A DNA stretch of 62,947 nt from an uncultured Pelagibacteraceae bacterium (GCA_902575835.1 CACGSX010000005.1:1-62947), one strand, 5' to 3'; shown: positions 54,518 through 62,947, counted from the stretch's first letter. Translations and numbers: made by a program. The notes: a model not told the origin generated them from the sequence alone.

Positions 54518-55786
54518 TTAACTCCATTTTTTTTCAAATTTATGTCTAATTATTTGTGCAAATAAGTTCATTATAATTAAAAATCCTAATAGAACCATAA
54601 TACAGGCAGAAACTTTCTCGACAAAACCTCTTTCAGCGCTCTCTGCCCAAATATAAATTTGCACTGGCAAACTTGCAGCTGGATCTAAAGGAGATCCTGG
54701 TATTGTATTTACAAAAGCCACCATGCCAATCAATATCAAAGGTGCGGTTTCGCCTAAAGCTTGGGCCAAACCAATTATTGTACCGGATAAAGTCCCTGGC
54801 ATAGATAACGGAACTGTATGATGCATTGTAGTTTGCATTTTACTAGCACCCATTGCAAGTGCTGCCTCTCTTATACTTGGAGGAACTGCTTTTAAAGATG
54901 CTCTACAAGCAATAATAATTGTTGGTAAAGTCATCAACGATAAAGTTATTCCACCGACTAGAGGTGTTGACCTAGGTAATTGAAAAACAGCAAGTAAAAT
55001 ACCCAGTCCCAAAAGACCAAAAACAATTGAAGGTACTGCTGCTAAATTATTTATATTTACCTCAATAAAATCAGTGAATCTGTTTTTAGGAGCAAATTCC
55101 TCTAAATAAATTGCCGCTAGAACTGCTACAGGAAAAGCTATCATTAAACAAACAAGTATAGAAAAAATTGATCCCATAAATGAGCTTGCTATACCAGCTA
55201 ATTCAGCTTCTCTTGAATCAGGATATGTAAAAAAACTTAAATTGAATTTACTTTCAACTTTTCCTAGTTCTACAAGTTGATCAAAAATCTTTAATTGATA
55301 ATCCGTAACTCTTCTTTGATCTTCAGGTAAATCTCTTGGATAATTGCCTTTAAATACTTGATCTAAATCATCTGAGGCAGTTAAATAAACATCTTTAGTT
55401 TTTCCAATTAATGAGGGGTCGTTTAAAAGTTCCCTTTTAATCTCTCTTTCGAAAAAGTAAGAGACCATTCTCTTCAGCTCATTTTCTTGATCCTCATTAG
55501 CATTTGGATCCAAATCAGCCATTGATTTTAATGCTATATCGTAATAATCAGCATCTTTTAAATCCTCTTTAGAAGGATTTTGCTCTAACATCATTAATTC
55601 AGCATCAAAAGTAACTGGAACAATAAGCCAAGTTTTTTGAAAGGCTGAATAGCCTGTCGAAAAAATTTTAAAAATAAAGATTGTTAAAAATAAAAGTGCC
55701 ATAAAAATTGCACTTTGACCGTATAATCGAAATCTCTTTTCAGCTTTATATCTTTTATTTAATAATTGTTCTTTATTTTTATTCAT
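54518..55786 (-). CDS. pstA: Phosphate ABC transporter permease PstA
   Basis: Membrane subunit of 422 residues. An N-terminal helix is followed by an unusually long soluble region (about 55-195), then five helices with the permease loop [25 protein letters not shown]. This long insert is the form seen in marine Alphaproteobacteria (E. coli PstA has 296 aa). It overlaps pstC by 8 bp. Confidence 0.94.
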   Translation of the reverse strand: MNKNKEQLLNKRYKAEKRFRLYGQSAIFMALLFLTIFIFKIFSTGYSAFQKTWLIVPVTFDAELMMLEQNPSKEDLKDADYYDIALKSMADLDPNANEDQENELKRMVSYFFEREIKRELLNDPSLIGKTKDVYLTASDDLDQVFKGNYPRDLPEDQRRVTDYQLKIFDQLVELGKVESKFNLSFFTYPDSREAELAGIASSFMGSIFSILVCLMIAFPVAVLAAIYLEEFAPKNRFTDFIEVNINNLAAVPSIVFGLLGLGILLAVFQLPRSTPLVGGITLSLMTLPTIIIACRASLKAVPPSIREAALAMGASKMQTTMHHTVPLSMPGTLSGTIIGLAQALGETAPLILIGMVAFVNTIPGSPLDPAASLPVQIYIWAESAERGFVEKVSACIMVLLGFLIIMNLFAQIIRHKFEKKWS

Positions 55787-57164
55787 ATTTTTCTCTATAT
55801 TTTTTAACTACTCTTAAGGCCACAATATTCAAACAGAGCGTTACTAAAAATAATGACATACCTAAAGCAAATGCAGCTTGCGTTTTAGGGTCGCCAAAAG
55901 CTTGATCTCCAATTAATATTACAACAATTTGCGCTGTAATTGTTGAAGTAGATTCTAATGGATTTAAAGTTAAATTAGCAGCTAAACCAGAGGCCATAAC
56001 AACTATCATTGTTTCTCCAATAGCTCTTGAAACACCAAGCAAAATAGAACCAACTATACCTGGTAATGCTGCAGGAAAAATAACTTTTTTTATTGTTTCT
56101 GATTTGGTTGCTCCCATGGCATAACTTCCATCTCTTAAACTTTGAGGTACACTTGTAATCACATCGTCACTTAAACTTGAAATGAATGGTATAATCATAA
56201 TGCCCATTACTCCGCCTGCCGCTAAAGCGCTTTCAGCTGAAACGTCTAAACCCATGCTATTACCTATTTCCTTTAAAAAAGGTCCAACTGTTAGAGCAGC
56301 AAAAAATCCATAAACAACTGTTGGTATACCAGCTAAAATTTCAATTAAAGGTTTTGCGTATTGTCTAACTTTAACTGATGCATACTCAGCCAAATAAATT
56401 CCACTCATTAGTCCAATAGGAATAGCAACACACATAGCTATGAAAGCAATAAAAAAAGTACCAGCAAAAATAGGGACTGCTCCAAAAGTATCGGAGTACA
56501 TTGTTGGATCTAAAGCCTCTGAAGAATCTCTAACAAAAGCTTTTGCAGGATACCAATGAGTTCCAAAGACAAAATCAAATAATGGAATTACTTTAAAAAA
56601 ATCTATAGTTTGAAATATAAGTGAAAATACTATTCCAACAGTAGTTAATATTGCAGCTAAAGAAGCTGTAAATAAAACTGCTTTCAAAAATTTTTCAACT
56701 GGTTCTCTTGTTCTAGAATTAGATGAAATTTTTTTATAAGCGTAAGCAACAGAGGCAATAATTATAGATAATACTATAACAGCTTTTGAACTTTGAGCTA
56801 TTGATCGAAGACTTAAATATTTTTCAGCTGAAGCCTCAATAAAAGGTGTAATTTCTCCGGTAAATTGTCCTCGAGACAATGCTTTTGTTTTTTCGTAAAT
56901 TAAATTTAATTCATCATCAAGATAGCCTTGATTTGAATAATCACTTAAGATTAATAATTTTACAATTGTGGGCTCAAAAATTGCCCATAAAGAAAAAATT
57001 ATAAAAGCTGGTATTGCACACCAAATTGCAAGATAATAACCATAAAATTGTGGTAATGCAGTTAATCTTTTATTTGTAGATTGAATTGTATATGCTTTTC
57101 TACGTCCAAAATAATAACTTGTGAAACCCAGAAGAACAATAAATATAAACAATATTAAGTTCAA
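55779..57164 (-). CDS. pstC: Phosphate ABC transporter permease PstC
   Basis: Membrane subunit of 461 residues, also longer than the E. coli protein (319). It has a DUF3333-like N-terminal region with a soluble loop (about 70-130), then the core helices and permease loop DGSYAMGATKSETIKKVIFPAALPG. The start is TTG at 57164, backed by AAAGGAG five bases upstream. It lies 91 bp after pstS behind a strong hairpin, so it probably gets only part of the pstS transcription. Confidence 0.94.
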   Translation of the reverse strand: MNLILFIFIVLLGFTSYYFGRRKAYTIQSTNKRLTALPQFYGYYLAIWCAIPAFIIFSLWAIFEPTIVKLLILSDYSNQGYLDDELNLIYEKTKALSRGQFTGEITPFIEASAEKYLSLRSIAQSSKAVIVLSIIIASVAYAYKKISSNSRTREPVEKFLKAVLFTASLAAILTTVGIVFSLIFQTIDFFKVIPLFDFVFGTHWYPAKAFVRDSSEALDPTMYSDTFGAVPIFAGTFFIAFIAMCVAIPIGLMSGIYLAEYASVKVRQYAKPLIEILAGIPTVVYGFFAALTVGPFLKEIGNSMGLDVSAESALAAGGVMGIMIIPFISSLSDDVITSVPQSLRDGSYAMGATKSETIKKVIFPAALPGIVGSILLGVSRAIGETMIVVMASGLAANLTLNPLESTSTITAQIVVILIGDQAFGDPKTQAAFALGMSLFLVTLCLNIVALRVVKKYREKYE

Positions 57165-57199
57165 AGAATCTCCTTTATTGAGGACTTTACTCTTATTTC

Positions 57200-57231
57200 A
57201 AAAAAAAGGGGTCTAAAAAGACCCCTTTTTT
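57200..57231 (-). terminator. Strong hairpin terminator between pstS and pstC
   Basis: GGGGTC (57208-57213) and GACCCC (57220-57225) form a G/C-rich stem with a six-base loop. It is extended by A-T pairs on both sides and followed in the minus direction by eight T residues. It is the clearest rho-independent terminator in the window. Partial read-through would give more pstS than pstCAB message. Confidence 0.9.
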
Positions 57232-57255
57232 AATTATTTGTTAACAGAGTAATAA

Positions 57256-58287
57256 TTAATTACCCATAGCAACTAGCTTCGTAGCATTAGTTCTAGTTGT
57301 TTTATACAACTTAGTGTCTAATGGAACTAAACCAATATCTGCTAAGTAACCACCTTTTCCAATAGCTTTCTTAGTTGTGAATTCTTTCACAAACTCATGT
57401 AATCCTGGAATTACTCCAACGTGAGCTTTTTTCACATAGAAGAATAAAGGTCTAGCAACAGCATAACTATAATCTTGAATAGACGCTAATGATGGTTGTC
57501 CACCATCAATGCTAGCAGCTTGTAATTTATCTTTAGCAGCTAAGAAATAGCTGAAACCAAAGAAACCAAACATATCTTTATCTTGAGTTAACTTTTGGAT
57601 GATTAAACTATCGTTTTCTCCTACTTCAATAGCAGCTCCATCTTCTCTGTAAAGTTTTTGTGGTTTTTTGTATTTTTTATTTCCAGCTTCAAAACCTGCT
57701 TTATAAAGAGCTTTAGCTTCTTTAGTCATACCTTTTTTCATTACTAAAGAATTCCAAGCATCTCTAGTTCCTGATGTTCCTGGTGGGATCATTACTGAAA
57801 TTTTTTGTTTTGGTAAGCTAGGGTCAATTTGGTCCCAGGTTTTATAAATATTTGGAACTAACTTACCATCAACTACTGTATGAGCAGCTAATGCTAAATA
57901 TAATTGTTCTTTAGTAAAGTTTACTGGTTTTGCATCTTTGCTGTAAGCTAATGTAATACCATCGTTACCAATTACGATCTCAACAATATCATTTACACCA
58001 TTTTTCTTACATAGGGCTTTCTCTTTGTCTTTCATAGCTCTTGATGCATTTGTAATATCTGGATGTTGCTCACCAACACCAGCACAGAATAGTTTAGCTC
58101 CTCCACCAGTACCAGTCGACTCGATTACAGGAGTTTTGAATCCTGAACCACCAAATCTTTCAGCAACAACAGTCGCGTAAGGGAATACTGTAGACGAACC
58201 AACTATCTTAATTTGATCTCTTGCTTGAGCAACAGTTGCTATTGATAGAGCAACTAAAGAAGCAATCACTATAGTTAGTTTTTTCAT
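57256..58287 (-). CDS. pstS: Phosphate-binding protein PstS
   Basis: Periplasmic phosphate receptor of 343 residues with signal peptide MKKLTIVIASLVALSIATVA (cut after AQA). The phosphate-binding loops are IVGSSTVFPYA, SRAMKDKE and PPGTSGTRDAW. SAR11 cells make this protein in very large amounts when phosphate is low. AAAGGA lies nine bases before the ATG. It has a Pho box upstream and a terminator downstream. Confidence 0.97.
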   Translation of the reverse strand: MKKLTIVIASLVALSIATVAQARDQIKIVGSSTVFPYATVVAERFGGSGFKTPVIESTGTGGGAKLFCAGVGEQHPDITNASRAMKDKEKALCKKNGVNDIVEIVIGNDGITLAYSKDAKPVNFTKEQLYLALAAHTVVDGKLVPNIYKTWDQIDPSLPKQKISVMIPPGTSGTRDAWNSLVMKKGMTKEAKALYKAGFEAGNKKYKKPQKLYREDGAAIEVGENDSLIIQKLTQDKDMFGFFGFSYFLAAKDKLQAASIDGGQPSLASIQDYSYAVARPLFFYVKKAHVGVIPGLHEFVKEFTTKKAIGKGGYLADIGLVPLDTKLYKTTRTNATKLVAMGN

Positions 58288-58356
58288 TATCTTTAATCCT
58301 TTCGTTATTTATTAATTAAAAGATGCCCGACTCGTATAAATTTATTGAATCTTTAA

Positions 58357-58375
58357 TATTACAGAATTATTACAG
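58357..58375 (-). promoter_or_regulatory. Pho box upstream of pstS
   Basis: On the minus strand CTGTAATAATTCTGTAATA is a direct repeat of CTGTAAT with an 11-bp period, the PhoB-site pattern (CTGTCAT repeated). It lies about 70 bp before the pstS start and faces pstS. An AT-rich -10-like stretch follows about 11 bp later. Resemblance, orientation and gene make this a strong call. Confidence 0.85.
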
Positions 58376-58396
58376 TTTTGTTAAAAACCTAACTTT

Positions 58397-59005
58397 TTAG
58401 TTGTATTTCATTGAGACAATAATCTCACTATTTTCAGTTTCTAGACCACCTTTGCATGAAACTGGATTTACGTTATCCTTAAAAGCAAGATCTGGGGTTG
58501 GTCTTAAGACAACTTCCAGTTTTACCAAATTAACTAATTCCTCAAGAATACTTTGGTCATAACGCCATTTTGGCCAACTAGTAGGAGTAGAAAAAATAGA
58601 TGTTAAATAGCTAGTCGCCATAGTAAACCTATAATTACTCATATTTTCATTTCTCAGTAAATGATCTCTAACAGAATTAAATATGTTTCGACATCTCAAT
58701 GAATCTGACATGTAGTTCTCTTTTTTTAAATTTTCATTTACTGGAATTGAAACAATTAAATCTACTGTATTTCTCCAATAGGAACTGAGAACATCTATAT
58801 ATATATCTTCATACGGTACATCTTTATGTTTTTTTATTTCAGGATATGAACTTTTTAAGTCTTCCTGTAATCTAAAGATACCAATATCAAAAACAGTTAA
58901 TTGCTGGTTTCTTAAAATTGTAGAAATATCTGATGCATTACTTTTAGTAATGATCGACATTAAAAAAAAAATAATAATTAAAATACTATGTAATATCTTA
59001 ATCAT
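58397..59005 (-). CDS. Secreted protein of unknown function inside the Pho cluster
   Basis: A 202-residue protein with a signal peptide (about 1-24, ending SNA) and no other membrane helix, so it is exported. I recognise no domain. The mature part is mixed and mostly helical, with RLQEDLKSSYPEI, SSYWRNTVDLIVSIPV and YLTSIFSTPTSWPKW. It has two cysteines (LRCRNIF, VSCKGG) that could form a disulfide. It sits between phoR and pstS on the same strand. A role in periplasmic phosphate use is inferred from position only. Confidence 0.75.
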   Translation of the reverse strand: MIKILHSILIIIFFLMSIITKSNASDISTILRNQQLTVFDIGIFRLQEDLKSSYPEIKKHKDVPYEDIYIDVLSSYWRNTVDLIVSIPVNENLKKENYMSDSLRCRNIFNSVRDHLLRNENMSNYRFTMATSYLTSIFSTPTSWPKWRYDQSILEELVNLVKLEVVLRPTPDLAFKDNVNPVSCKGGLETENSEIIVSMKYN

Positions 59006-59042
59006 AAATTAATTTTAAATAAACTAAGATACGAATCAACAA

Positions 59043-59059
59043 AAGATTTGTTAAATCTT
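59043..59059 (-). terminator. Possible weak hairpin downstream of phoR
   Basis: AAGATTT-GTT-AAATCTT is a perfect 7-bp inverted repeat with a three-base gap, 41 bp after the phoR stop. In the minus direction it is followed by TTGTTG, a poor U tract. It could be a weak terminator or an operator for the secreted-protein gene. Confidence 0.3.
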
Positions 59060-59099
59060 GGTTGAATAAGAGTTAATTTTAAACAATTTTTTAAATTAA

Positions 59100-60248
59100 T
59101 TATTTTGTTGGAAGATATATCTTAATTTCAGTACCTTCATTAACTTTACTGAGAATCTCATAGTCACCTCTGTGTTGAGATATAATATGTTTCATTATAG
59201 CTAAACCTAAACCTGTACCACCAACCTTTTTACTTTTTTCTGTATCTACTCTAAAAAATCTTTCAGTTATTCTTGGAATTAGCTGGTGAGGTATTCCAAC
59301 ACCTTCATCTTTAATGATAATGGCAATATTTTTATCAATTAATTTACCTTCACTGATTTGACTTTTTACGTATATATTTTTTCCATCTTGTGAATATTTA
59401 ATTGAATTATCAATTAAATTTGAAAATACAGTTAACAATTTATCATTATCACCAAAAACTAAGGTTGGTTCCATAAGTTCAATATGTAAATTGATTTTCT
59501 TTTTTTTAAGAATTAATTCAAAGTTACTTTTAATATTTGTAAAAAGATCATTTAAGCTCACAATTTTATTAGGCTTGATATGTTCTTCCAATTCTATTCT
59601 ACTTAAAATCAATAAATCATTAATTAAGTTTTCCATTCTTAATACTTGATCAGACATGATAGACATAAATTTTTTTTGCGCCTCTTGGTCTTTTGAAGCT
59701 GGTCCAAGAATAGTTTCTAACGAACCTTTAATCGAAACTAAAGGTGTTCTTAATTCATGACTCACATTTGCAACAAAATCAGTTTTTAGTTTTTGTGCTT
59801 TTGTTATTTCTGTAAAATCTTTTAGAAACAATACGACAGAGTTTATTTCTGGAAACAAATGGGTCGGACCAGGAATAACATAGATTTTGTAAAGTTGATA
59901 AGATGGTAAATTTATTTCTACATTGACATTTTTTGTAGTTTGATCTTTGATAGCCTCTTCAATCGTTTCTAATAATTTTGTATCTCTAATTACACTTGAA
60001 ATATTTTTATCAATTAGGTTTTCTCCAAAACGTTGTTTTGCACTTTTGTTTAGATATTTGATTAAATTATATTTATCTAAAGCAAAGAATTGATCTTCTA
60101 ATTCTTCAATAATTACTCTTTTTCCTAAATCATCCTTATTAGTCTTGTTTACAACTGGTGCTGTGTTTTCTGGCTTAATATTTTTTTTAAATAAAAAATA
60201 TAATAAAATGATTATTATAACTATAAGTATCAACTCTGCCCAAAACAT
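59100..60248 (-). CDS. phoR: Phosphate regulon sensor kinase PhoR
   Basis: A 382-residue membrane histidine kinase. One N-terminal helix (3-20) is followed by a PAS-like domain (about 48-148), the phospho-acceptor His164 in NVSHELRTPLVSIKG, and ATPase boxes N (LIDNSIKYS), G1 (DEGVGIP) and G2 (GGTGLGLAI). There is no large periplasmic sensor, as is normal for PhoR, which reads the state of Pst/PhoU. It follows agt by 34 bp. PhoB is its likely partner. Confidence 0.93.
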   Translation of the reverse strand: MFWAELILIVIIIILLYFLFKKNIKPENTAPVVNKTNKDDLGKRVIIEELEDQFFALDKYNLIKYLNKSAKQRFGENLIDKNISSVIRDTKLLETIEEAIKDQTTKNVNVEINLPSYQLYKIYVIPGPTHLFPEINSVVLFLKDFTEITKAQKLKTDFVANVSHELRTPLVSIKGSLETILGPASKDQEAQKKFMSIMSDQVLRMENLINDLLILSRIELEEHIKPNKIVSLNDLFTNIKSNFELILKKKKINLHIELMEPTLVFGDNDKLLTVFSNLIDNSIKYSQDGKNIYVKSQISEGKLIDKNIAIIIKDEGVGIPHQLIPRITERFFRVDTEKSKKVGGTGLGLAIMKHIISQHRGDYEILSKVNEGTEIKIYLPTK

Positions 60249-60282
60249 GGATATGTTTTAACAAATGTAATGTATATTGTCT

Positions 60283-61290
60283 TTAATTATTAGGTGAAAT
60301 ATTTTCAAAAAATATTTTTGCCGTTTCCTCCCAAGAATATTTTTTTGCAAAATCAAGACAATCTTGACGACTTACCTTCAAAGCTTTTAAAGCAGAGGTT
60401 TTCAAATCATTATCTAAAGTATCAATATTAGTACCCCCTAATATATCTTTAGGTCCCGGTACAGGGTAAGCTGCGACTGGTGTGCCACAATTTAAAGACT
60501 CTAAGACAACTATACCAAACGTATCTGTTTTACTTGGAAATACAAAAACATCAGATGATGCAAAATGAGAAGCTAATTCTCCATTTGTTTTCTCACCTAA
60601 AAAAATGTCTTTTGGAAACTTTTTTTTTAAATTGTTTAAATCAGGACCTTTACCAATTATAATTTTAGTACCTTCAAGATCTAAATCTAAAAATGCTTTG
60701 ATATTTTTTTCAACAGCAACTCTTCCAACATATATCCATATAGGTCTTTTATAAGGTAAGTCTTTCTTAATGGGGTTTTTAAATGCACCATGATTACCTC
60801 CTCTGGTCCATGTAACCATTTTATTGTTATCAATACCTAAAGAAATTAATTCTTCACGCATAGATTCTGTTGTTACTAAAATTCTTTCAGCTTTATTATG
60901 AAAATTGCATAAAAATTTTTCTGACCATTTAGCTGGAATGATAGGCATATAAAGTTTCATGTATTTATCAAATCTTGTGTGAAAACTTGTGGTAAATTTT
61001 AAGCCATTTTTAATGCAATGTCTTCGTGCCATAAACCCTAAGGGTCCTTCTGTTGCAATATGTATTGCATCAGGTTTAATTGATTTAATTAAGTTACTTA
61101 CACGGGGCCAAACATTTAAGGACAATCTAATTTCATTATATTTTGGCATGGGCATGGTAAGAAATTGTTGAGGAGTAATATATTCAATAGTTTGACCTTG
61201 TGATTTAAGAATTTCACCAGTTTCGTGGAGAGTTCTTACAACACCATTAACTTGAGGGTAATAAGCATCGGTAACAATTAATATTTTCAT
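60283..61290 (-). CDS. agt: GT4 glycosyltransferase, probable glycolipid synthase (Agt-like)
   Basis: A 335-residue GT-B enzyme. It begins KILIVTDAYYPQVNGVVRTL and has SFHTRFDKYMKLYMP, IYVGRVAVEKNI (nucleotide-sugar loop), and DVFVFPSKTDTFGIVVLESLNCGTPV with the family Glu residues. In SAR11 and other marine bacteria, homologues next to plcP add a sugar or glucuronic acid to diacylglycerol during phosphate starvation. It follows plcP by 3 bp. Agt is a context-based name; sugar specificity is not readable. Confidence 0.85.
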   Translation of the reverse strand: MKILIVTDAYYPQVNGVVRTLHETGEILKSQGQTIEYITPQQFLTMPMPKYNEIRLSLNVWPRVSNLIKSIKPDAIHIATEGPLGFMARRHCIKNGLKFTTSFHTRFDKYMKLYMPIIPAKWSEKFLCNFHNKAERILVTTESMREELISLGIDNNKMVTWTRGGNHGAFKNPIKKDLPYKRPIWIYVGRVAVEKNIKAFLDLDLEGTKIIIGKGPDLNNLKKKFPKDIFLGEKTNGELASHFASSDVFVFPSKTDTFGIVVLESLNCGTPVAAYPVPGPKDILGGTNIDTLDNDLKTSALKALKVSRQDCLDFAKKYSWEETAKIFFENISPNN

Positions 61291-61293
61291 TCT

Positions 61294-62100
61294 TTAAGAT
61301 GCTTTTTTGAATGAACCGATCCTGTTATTATCAATATTTTCTGAAATATATTCGTTTCTTTTTTTATCCCAATAAATTATCTCAAAAGTTCCATCATATT
61401 TTTCTGCCAAGGCTGTACATGATTCAACCCAATCGCCACAATTTAAATAATTAACACCATCAAGATTTAAATTTTCAGCATGATGTATGTGTCCACAAAT
61501 TATTCCATCAAATTTTTTCCTTTTTGCATATGAAGAAAGTGTGTTTTCATATTCACCTATAAATTTTACAGCATTTTTTACCTTATATTTTAAAAATTTT
61601 GCCAATGACCAATAGTCTTTACCTCTCAATTTTCTAAAAAAATTTATAATAACATTAATTTTAAGTAATAATTCATAGGCAATAGCTCCTAATTTAGAAA
61701 GCCATTTAGCATATTTCATTACTCCGTCCCAAGCATCACCATGAACAACTAAATATTTTTTTCCTAACTGCGTTTCATGAATAACTCTATTTACTATTTT
61801 AATATCACCTAAATGCATTGGAATAAATTTTCTAAATACCTCATCATGATTTCCAATTATGTAAAATACTTTTGTCCCGTGCCTGGCTTTTCTCAATATT
61901 TTTTGTATGACATCATTATGCTCTTGAGGCCAATAGAAACTCTTTTGCATTGCCCAAACATCGATTATATCTCCAACTAAATAAAGGTTCTCGGATCTTG
62001 AATTCTTAAAAAATTCTAAAAGCTTGTTAGCTTGACAACCTTTGGTGCCAAGATGCACATCAGATATAAATATACTCTTATATTTTAATAACGGAGGCAT
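61294..62100 (-). CDS. plcP: Metallophosphoesterase, PlcP-type phospholipase C
   Basis: A 268-residue calcineurin-fold phosphoesterase. The metal ligands are Asp14 and His16 (ISDVHLG), Asp44 (LVGDIIDVW), Asn84-His85-Asp86 (GNHDE), His120 (VVHGDAWD) and GHIHH near 207-211. It resembles LpxH. In marine bacteria the plcP-agt pair removes phosphate head groups from phospholipids and replaces them with sugars when phosphate is scarce. The position directly before agt and phoR fits PlcP better than LpxH. Confidence 0.88.
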   Translation of the reverse strand: MPPLLKYKSIFISDVHLGTKGCQANKLLEFFKNSRSENLYLVGDIIDVWAMQKSFYWPQEHNDVIQKILRKARHGTKVFYIIGNHDEVFRKFIPMHLGDIKIVNRVIHETQLGKKYLVVHGDAWDGVMKYAKWLSKLGAIAYELLLKINVIINFFRKLRGKDYWSLAKFLKYKVKNAVKFIGEYENTLSSYAKRKKFDGIICGHIHHAENLNLDGVNYLNCGDWVESCTALAEKYDGTFEIIYWDKKRNEYISENIDNNRIGSFKKAS

Positions 62101-62114
62101 TAAAAAAACCTATT

Positions 62115-62133
62115 TTGTAACACAACTGTAACT
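62115..62133 (+). promoter_or_regulatory. Pho-box-like repeat before the diacylglycerol kinase gene
   Basis: TTGTAACACAACTGTAACT holds two half-sites (TTGTAAC at 62115 and CTGTAAC at 62126) with an 11-bp period, close in form to the pstS Pho box. It faces the plus strand, towards the DAG-kinase gene at 62200. A TTTAAT 8 bp later (62141) could be the -10. It could also affect plcP, whose start is 15 bp away on the other side. Confidence 0.65.
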
Positions 62134-62199
62134 CGAATCATTTAATTCTTATGTCATTGAAATGTTAAAGATTTATTAAAAATTAGTTACGAAAAAATT

Positions 62200-62947
62200 A
62201 TGCATTATTGTTTGATTTATAACCTTAATTCTTCAACAGGGAAAAAAATAAAATTTGTAAATAAGATTTATGAAAAATTAAAAATTAACAACTCTGTAGA
62301 TTATTTCAAAACCAAATCTGAAAAAGAGGCGAAAGAAATATTTTTGGAATTTAAAAATAAAAATTATGATAGATTGATAGTTGCTGGTGGAGATGGATCA
62401 GTATCATTTGCTATCAATGAATTGATAAAAAATGACTTTGATTTTAATGATAAATTTGCAATTGGGTACATACCGGCTGGAACAGCCAATTTACTTCAAG
62501 CAGAGTTATCGATAAATAAAAAAGTAGACGATATTTGTAATATTTTAACATCAAATAATTATAAACAATCTAATCTTATAAAAATAAATAAAAATTATTT
62601 TTTTTTAATGGCTGGTATTGGTTGGGATGCTAAAATTGTTCACTCTATTGATACACGTATAAAAAAAATACTTGGTAAGATAATATTTGGTTTAAAAGGG
62701 TTTCAGCATTTTTTATTTATGAAAAATAATAAACTTGATGTTTTCTTTGATGGTCAAAAATATCAAGCTGATTGGGTATTAAGTTCTAATACCAAATATT
62801 ATGCTGGTCATCATAAGATAAATAAGTCAAACATTTTTGATGATAGATTAATAACTTATGTTTTTAAAGATTTAAGTAGGCTAAAATTAATGTATTATAT
62901 TATTTTGATAATTATTTATGGAGATTTATCAAGAAACAAATCTGTTA
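62200..62947 (+). CDS. Diacylglycerol kinase family lipid kinase, cut by window end
   Basis: ATG 62200 opens a frame that runs to the window edge (249 codons). The ATP-binding motif GGDGS is at 63-67, followed by IGYIPAGTANLLQ (87-99) and MAGIGWDAKIV, all typical of the DagK/YegS/LCB5 catalytic fold. The tail turns hydrophobic near the edge. It diverges from plcP with a Pho-box-like site between. It may phosphorylate the diacylglycerol released by PlcP, returning it to phosphatidate; that role is inferred. Confidence 0.85.
   Translation, partial: MHYCLIYNLNSSTGKKIKFVNKIYEKLKINNSVDYFKTKSEKEAKEIFLEFKNKNYDRLIVAGGDGSVSFAINELIKNDFDFNDKFAIGYIPAGTANLLQAELSINKKVDDICNILTSNNYKQSNLIKINKNYFFLMAGIGWDAKIVHSIDTRIKKILGKIIFGLKGFQHFLFMKNNKLDVFFDGQKYQADWVLSSNTKYYAGHHKINKSNIFDDRLITYVFKDLSRLKLMYYIILIIIYGDLSRNKSV

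Noticed and set aside
62152..62169. Second Pho-like repeat (TGTCAT and TGTTAA, 11 bp apart) before the lipid kinase
   Set aside because: The second half-site is poor and the site would overlap the expected transcript start; the repeat at 62115-62133 is much better.

Overview
The window is a 63-kb piece of a very AT-rich, tightly packed bacterial chromosome. It carries about 70 protein genes and four tRNA genes, and no rRNA, insertion sequence, prophage or CRISPR array was seen. Gene content and order are alphaproteobacterial: mltB-rlpA-dacC-tmk-holB-metG-tatD, dgt-argS-nagZ-scpAB-tatABC-serS, sdhE beside recG, an NDUFS4-type complex I subunit, and a zinc cluster with a COG0523 GTPase and a WD40 protein. 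The strong A/T bias, stop/start overlaps of 1-20 bp, few Shine-Dalgarno sites and a PlcP/Agt lipid-remodelling pair point to the SAR11 clade (Candidatus Pelagibacter and relatives). This placement comes from gene content, not from a marker-gene tree.

Layout. 1-2.8 kb: a cut-off glycosyltransferase-like gene, a GIY-YIG protein, tRNA-Glu, glpX, an SbmA/BacA-like transporter, the complex I subunit and tRNA-Pro. 2.9-5.1 kb (+): zinc-ribbon membrane protein, nhaA, glutathione peroxidase. 5.1-13.4 kb (-): a run of overlapping cell-wall, DNA-replication and translation genes. 13.4-26.3 kb: tRNA-Ser, sdhE/recG, DUF502, an M48 lipoprotein, tRNA-Lys, tgt, cyclophilin, coaD, gyrA, and the divergent ssb/uvrA pair. 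26.3-37.1 kb (-): protein export (secFD-yajC, tatABC), serS, scpAB, nagZ, argS, dgt. 37.1-40 kb: erpA, xthA and two oxidoreductase/isomerase genes.

40-48 kb is a metal and metalloid section. A zinc-allocation module (87-aa Cys/His protein, WD40 protein, COG0523 GTPase, ZnuA) diverges from znuCB-zur across a perfect 15-bp Zur-box-like palindrome. Downstream lie a thioredoxin-fold protein, two small membrane proteins, a thioredoxin-type arsenate reductase, an AqpS-like channel and a Nudix hydrolase.

48-63 kb is a phosphorus section. It holds ppx and ppk for polyphosphate, sixA, and then on the minus strand plcP-agt-phoR-(secreted unknown)-pstS-pstC-pstA-pstB-phoU-phoB. Together these sense phosphate, import it at high affinity and replace phospholipid with glycolipid. 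A clear Pho box lies upstream of pstS, and a strong hairpin terminator separates pstS from pstCAB. A second Pho-box-like repeat precedes a diacylglycerol-kinase-family gene that runs off the right edge of the window.

Most notable observations: a queuosine tRNA-ribosyltransferase with all three zinc-binding cysteines replaced; a cyclophilin with a strong internal ribosome site suggesting exported and cytosolic forms; an unknown secreted protein inside the Pho cluster; the diacylglycerol kinase with its own Pho-box-like site; and the zinc-allocation module.
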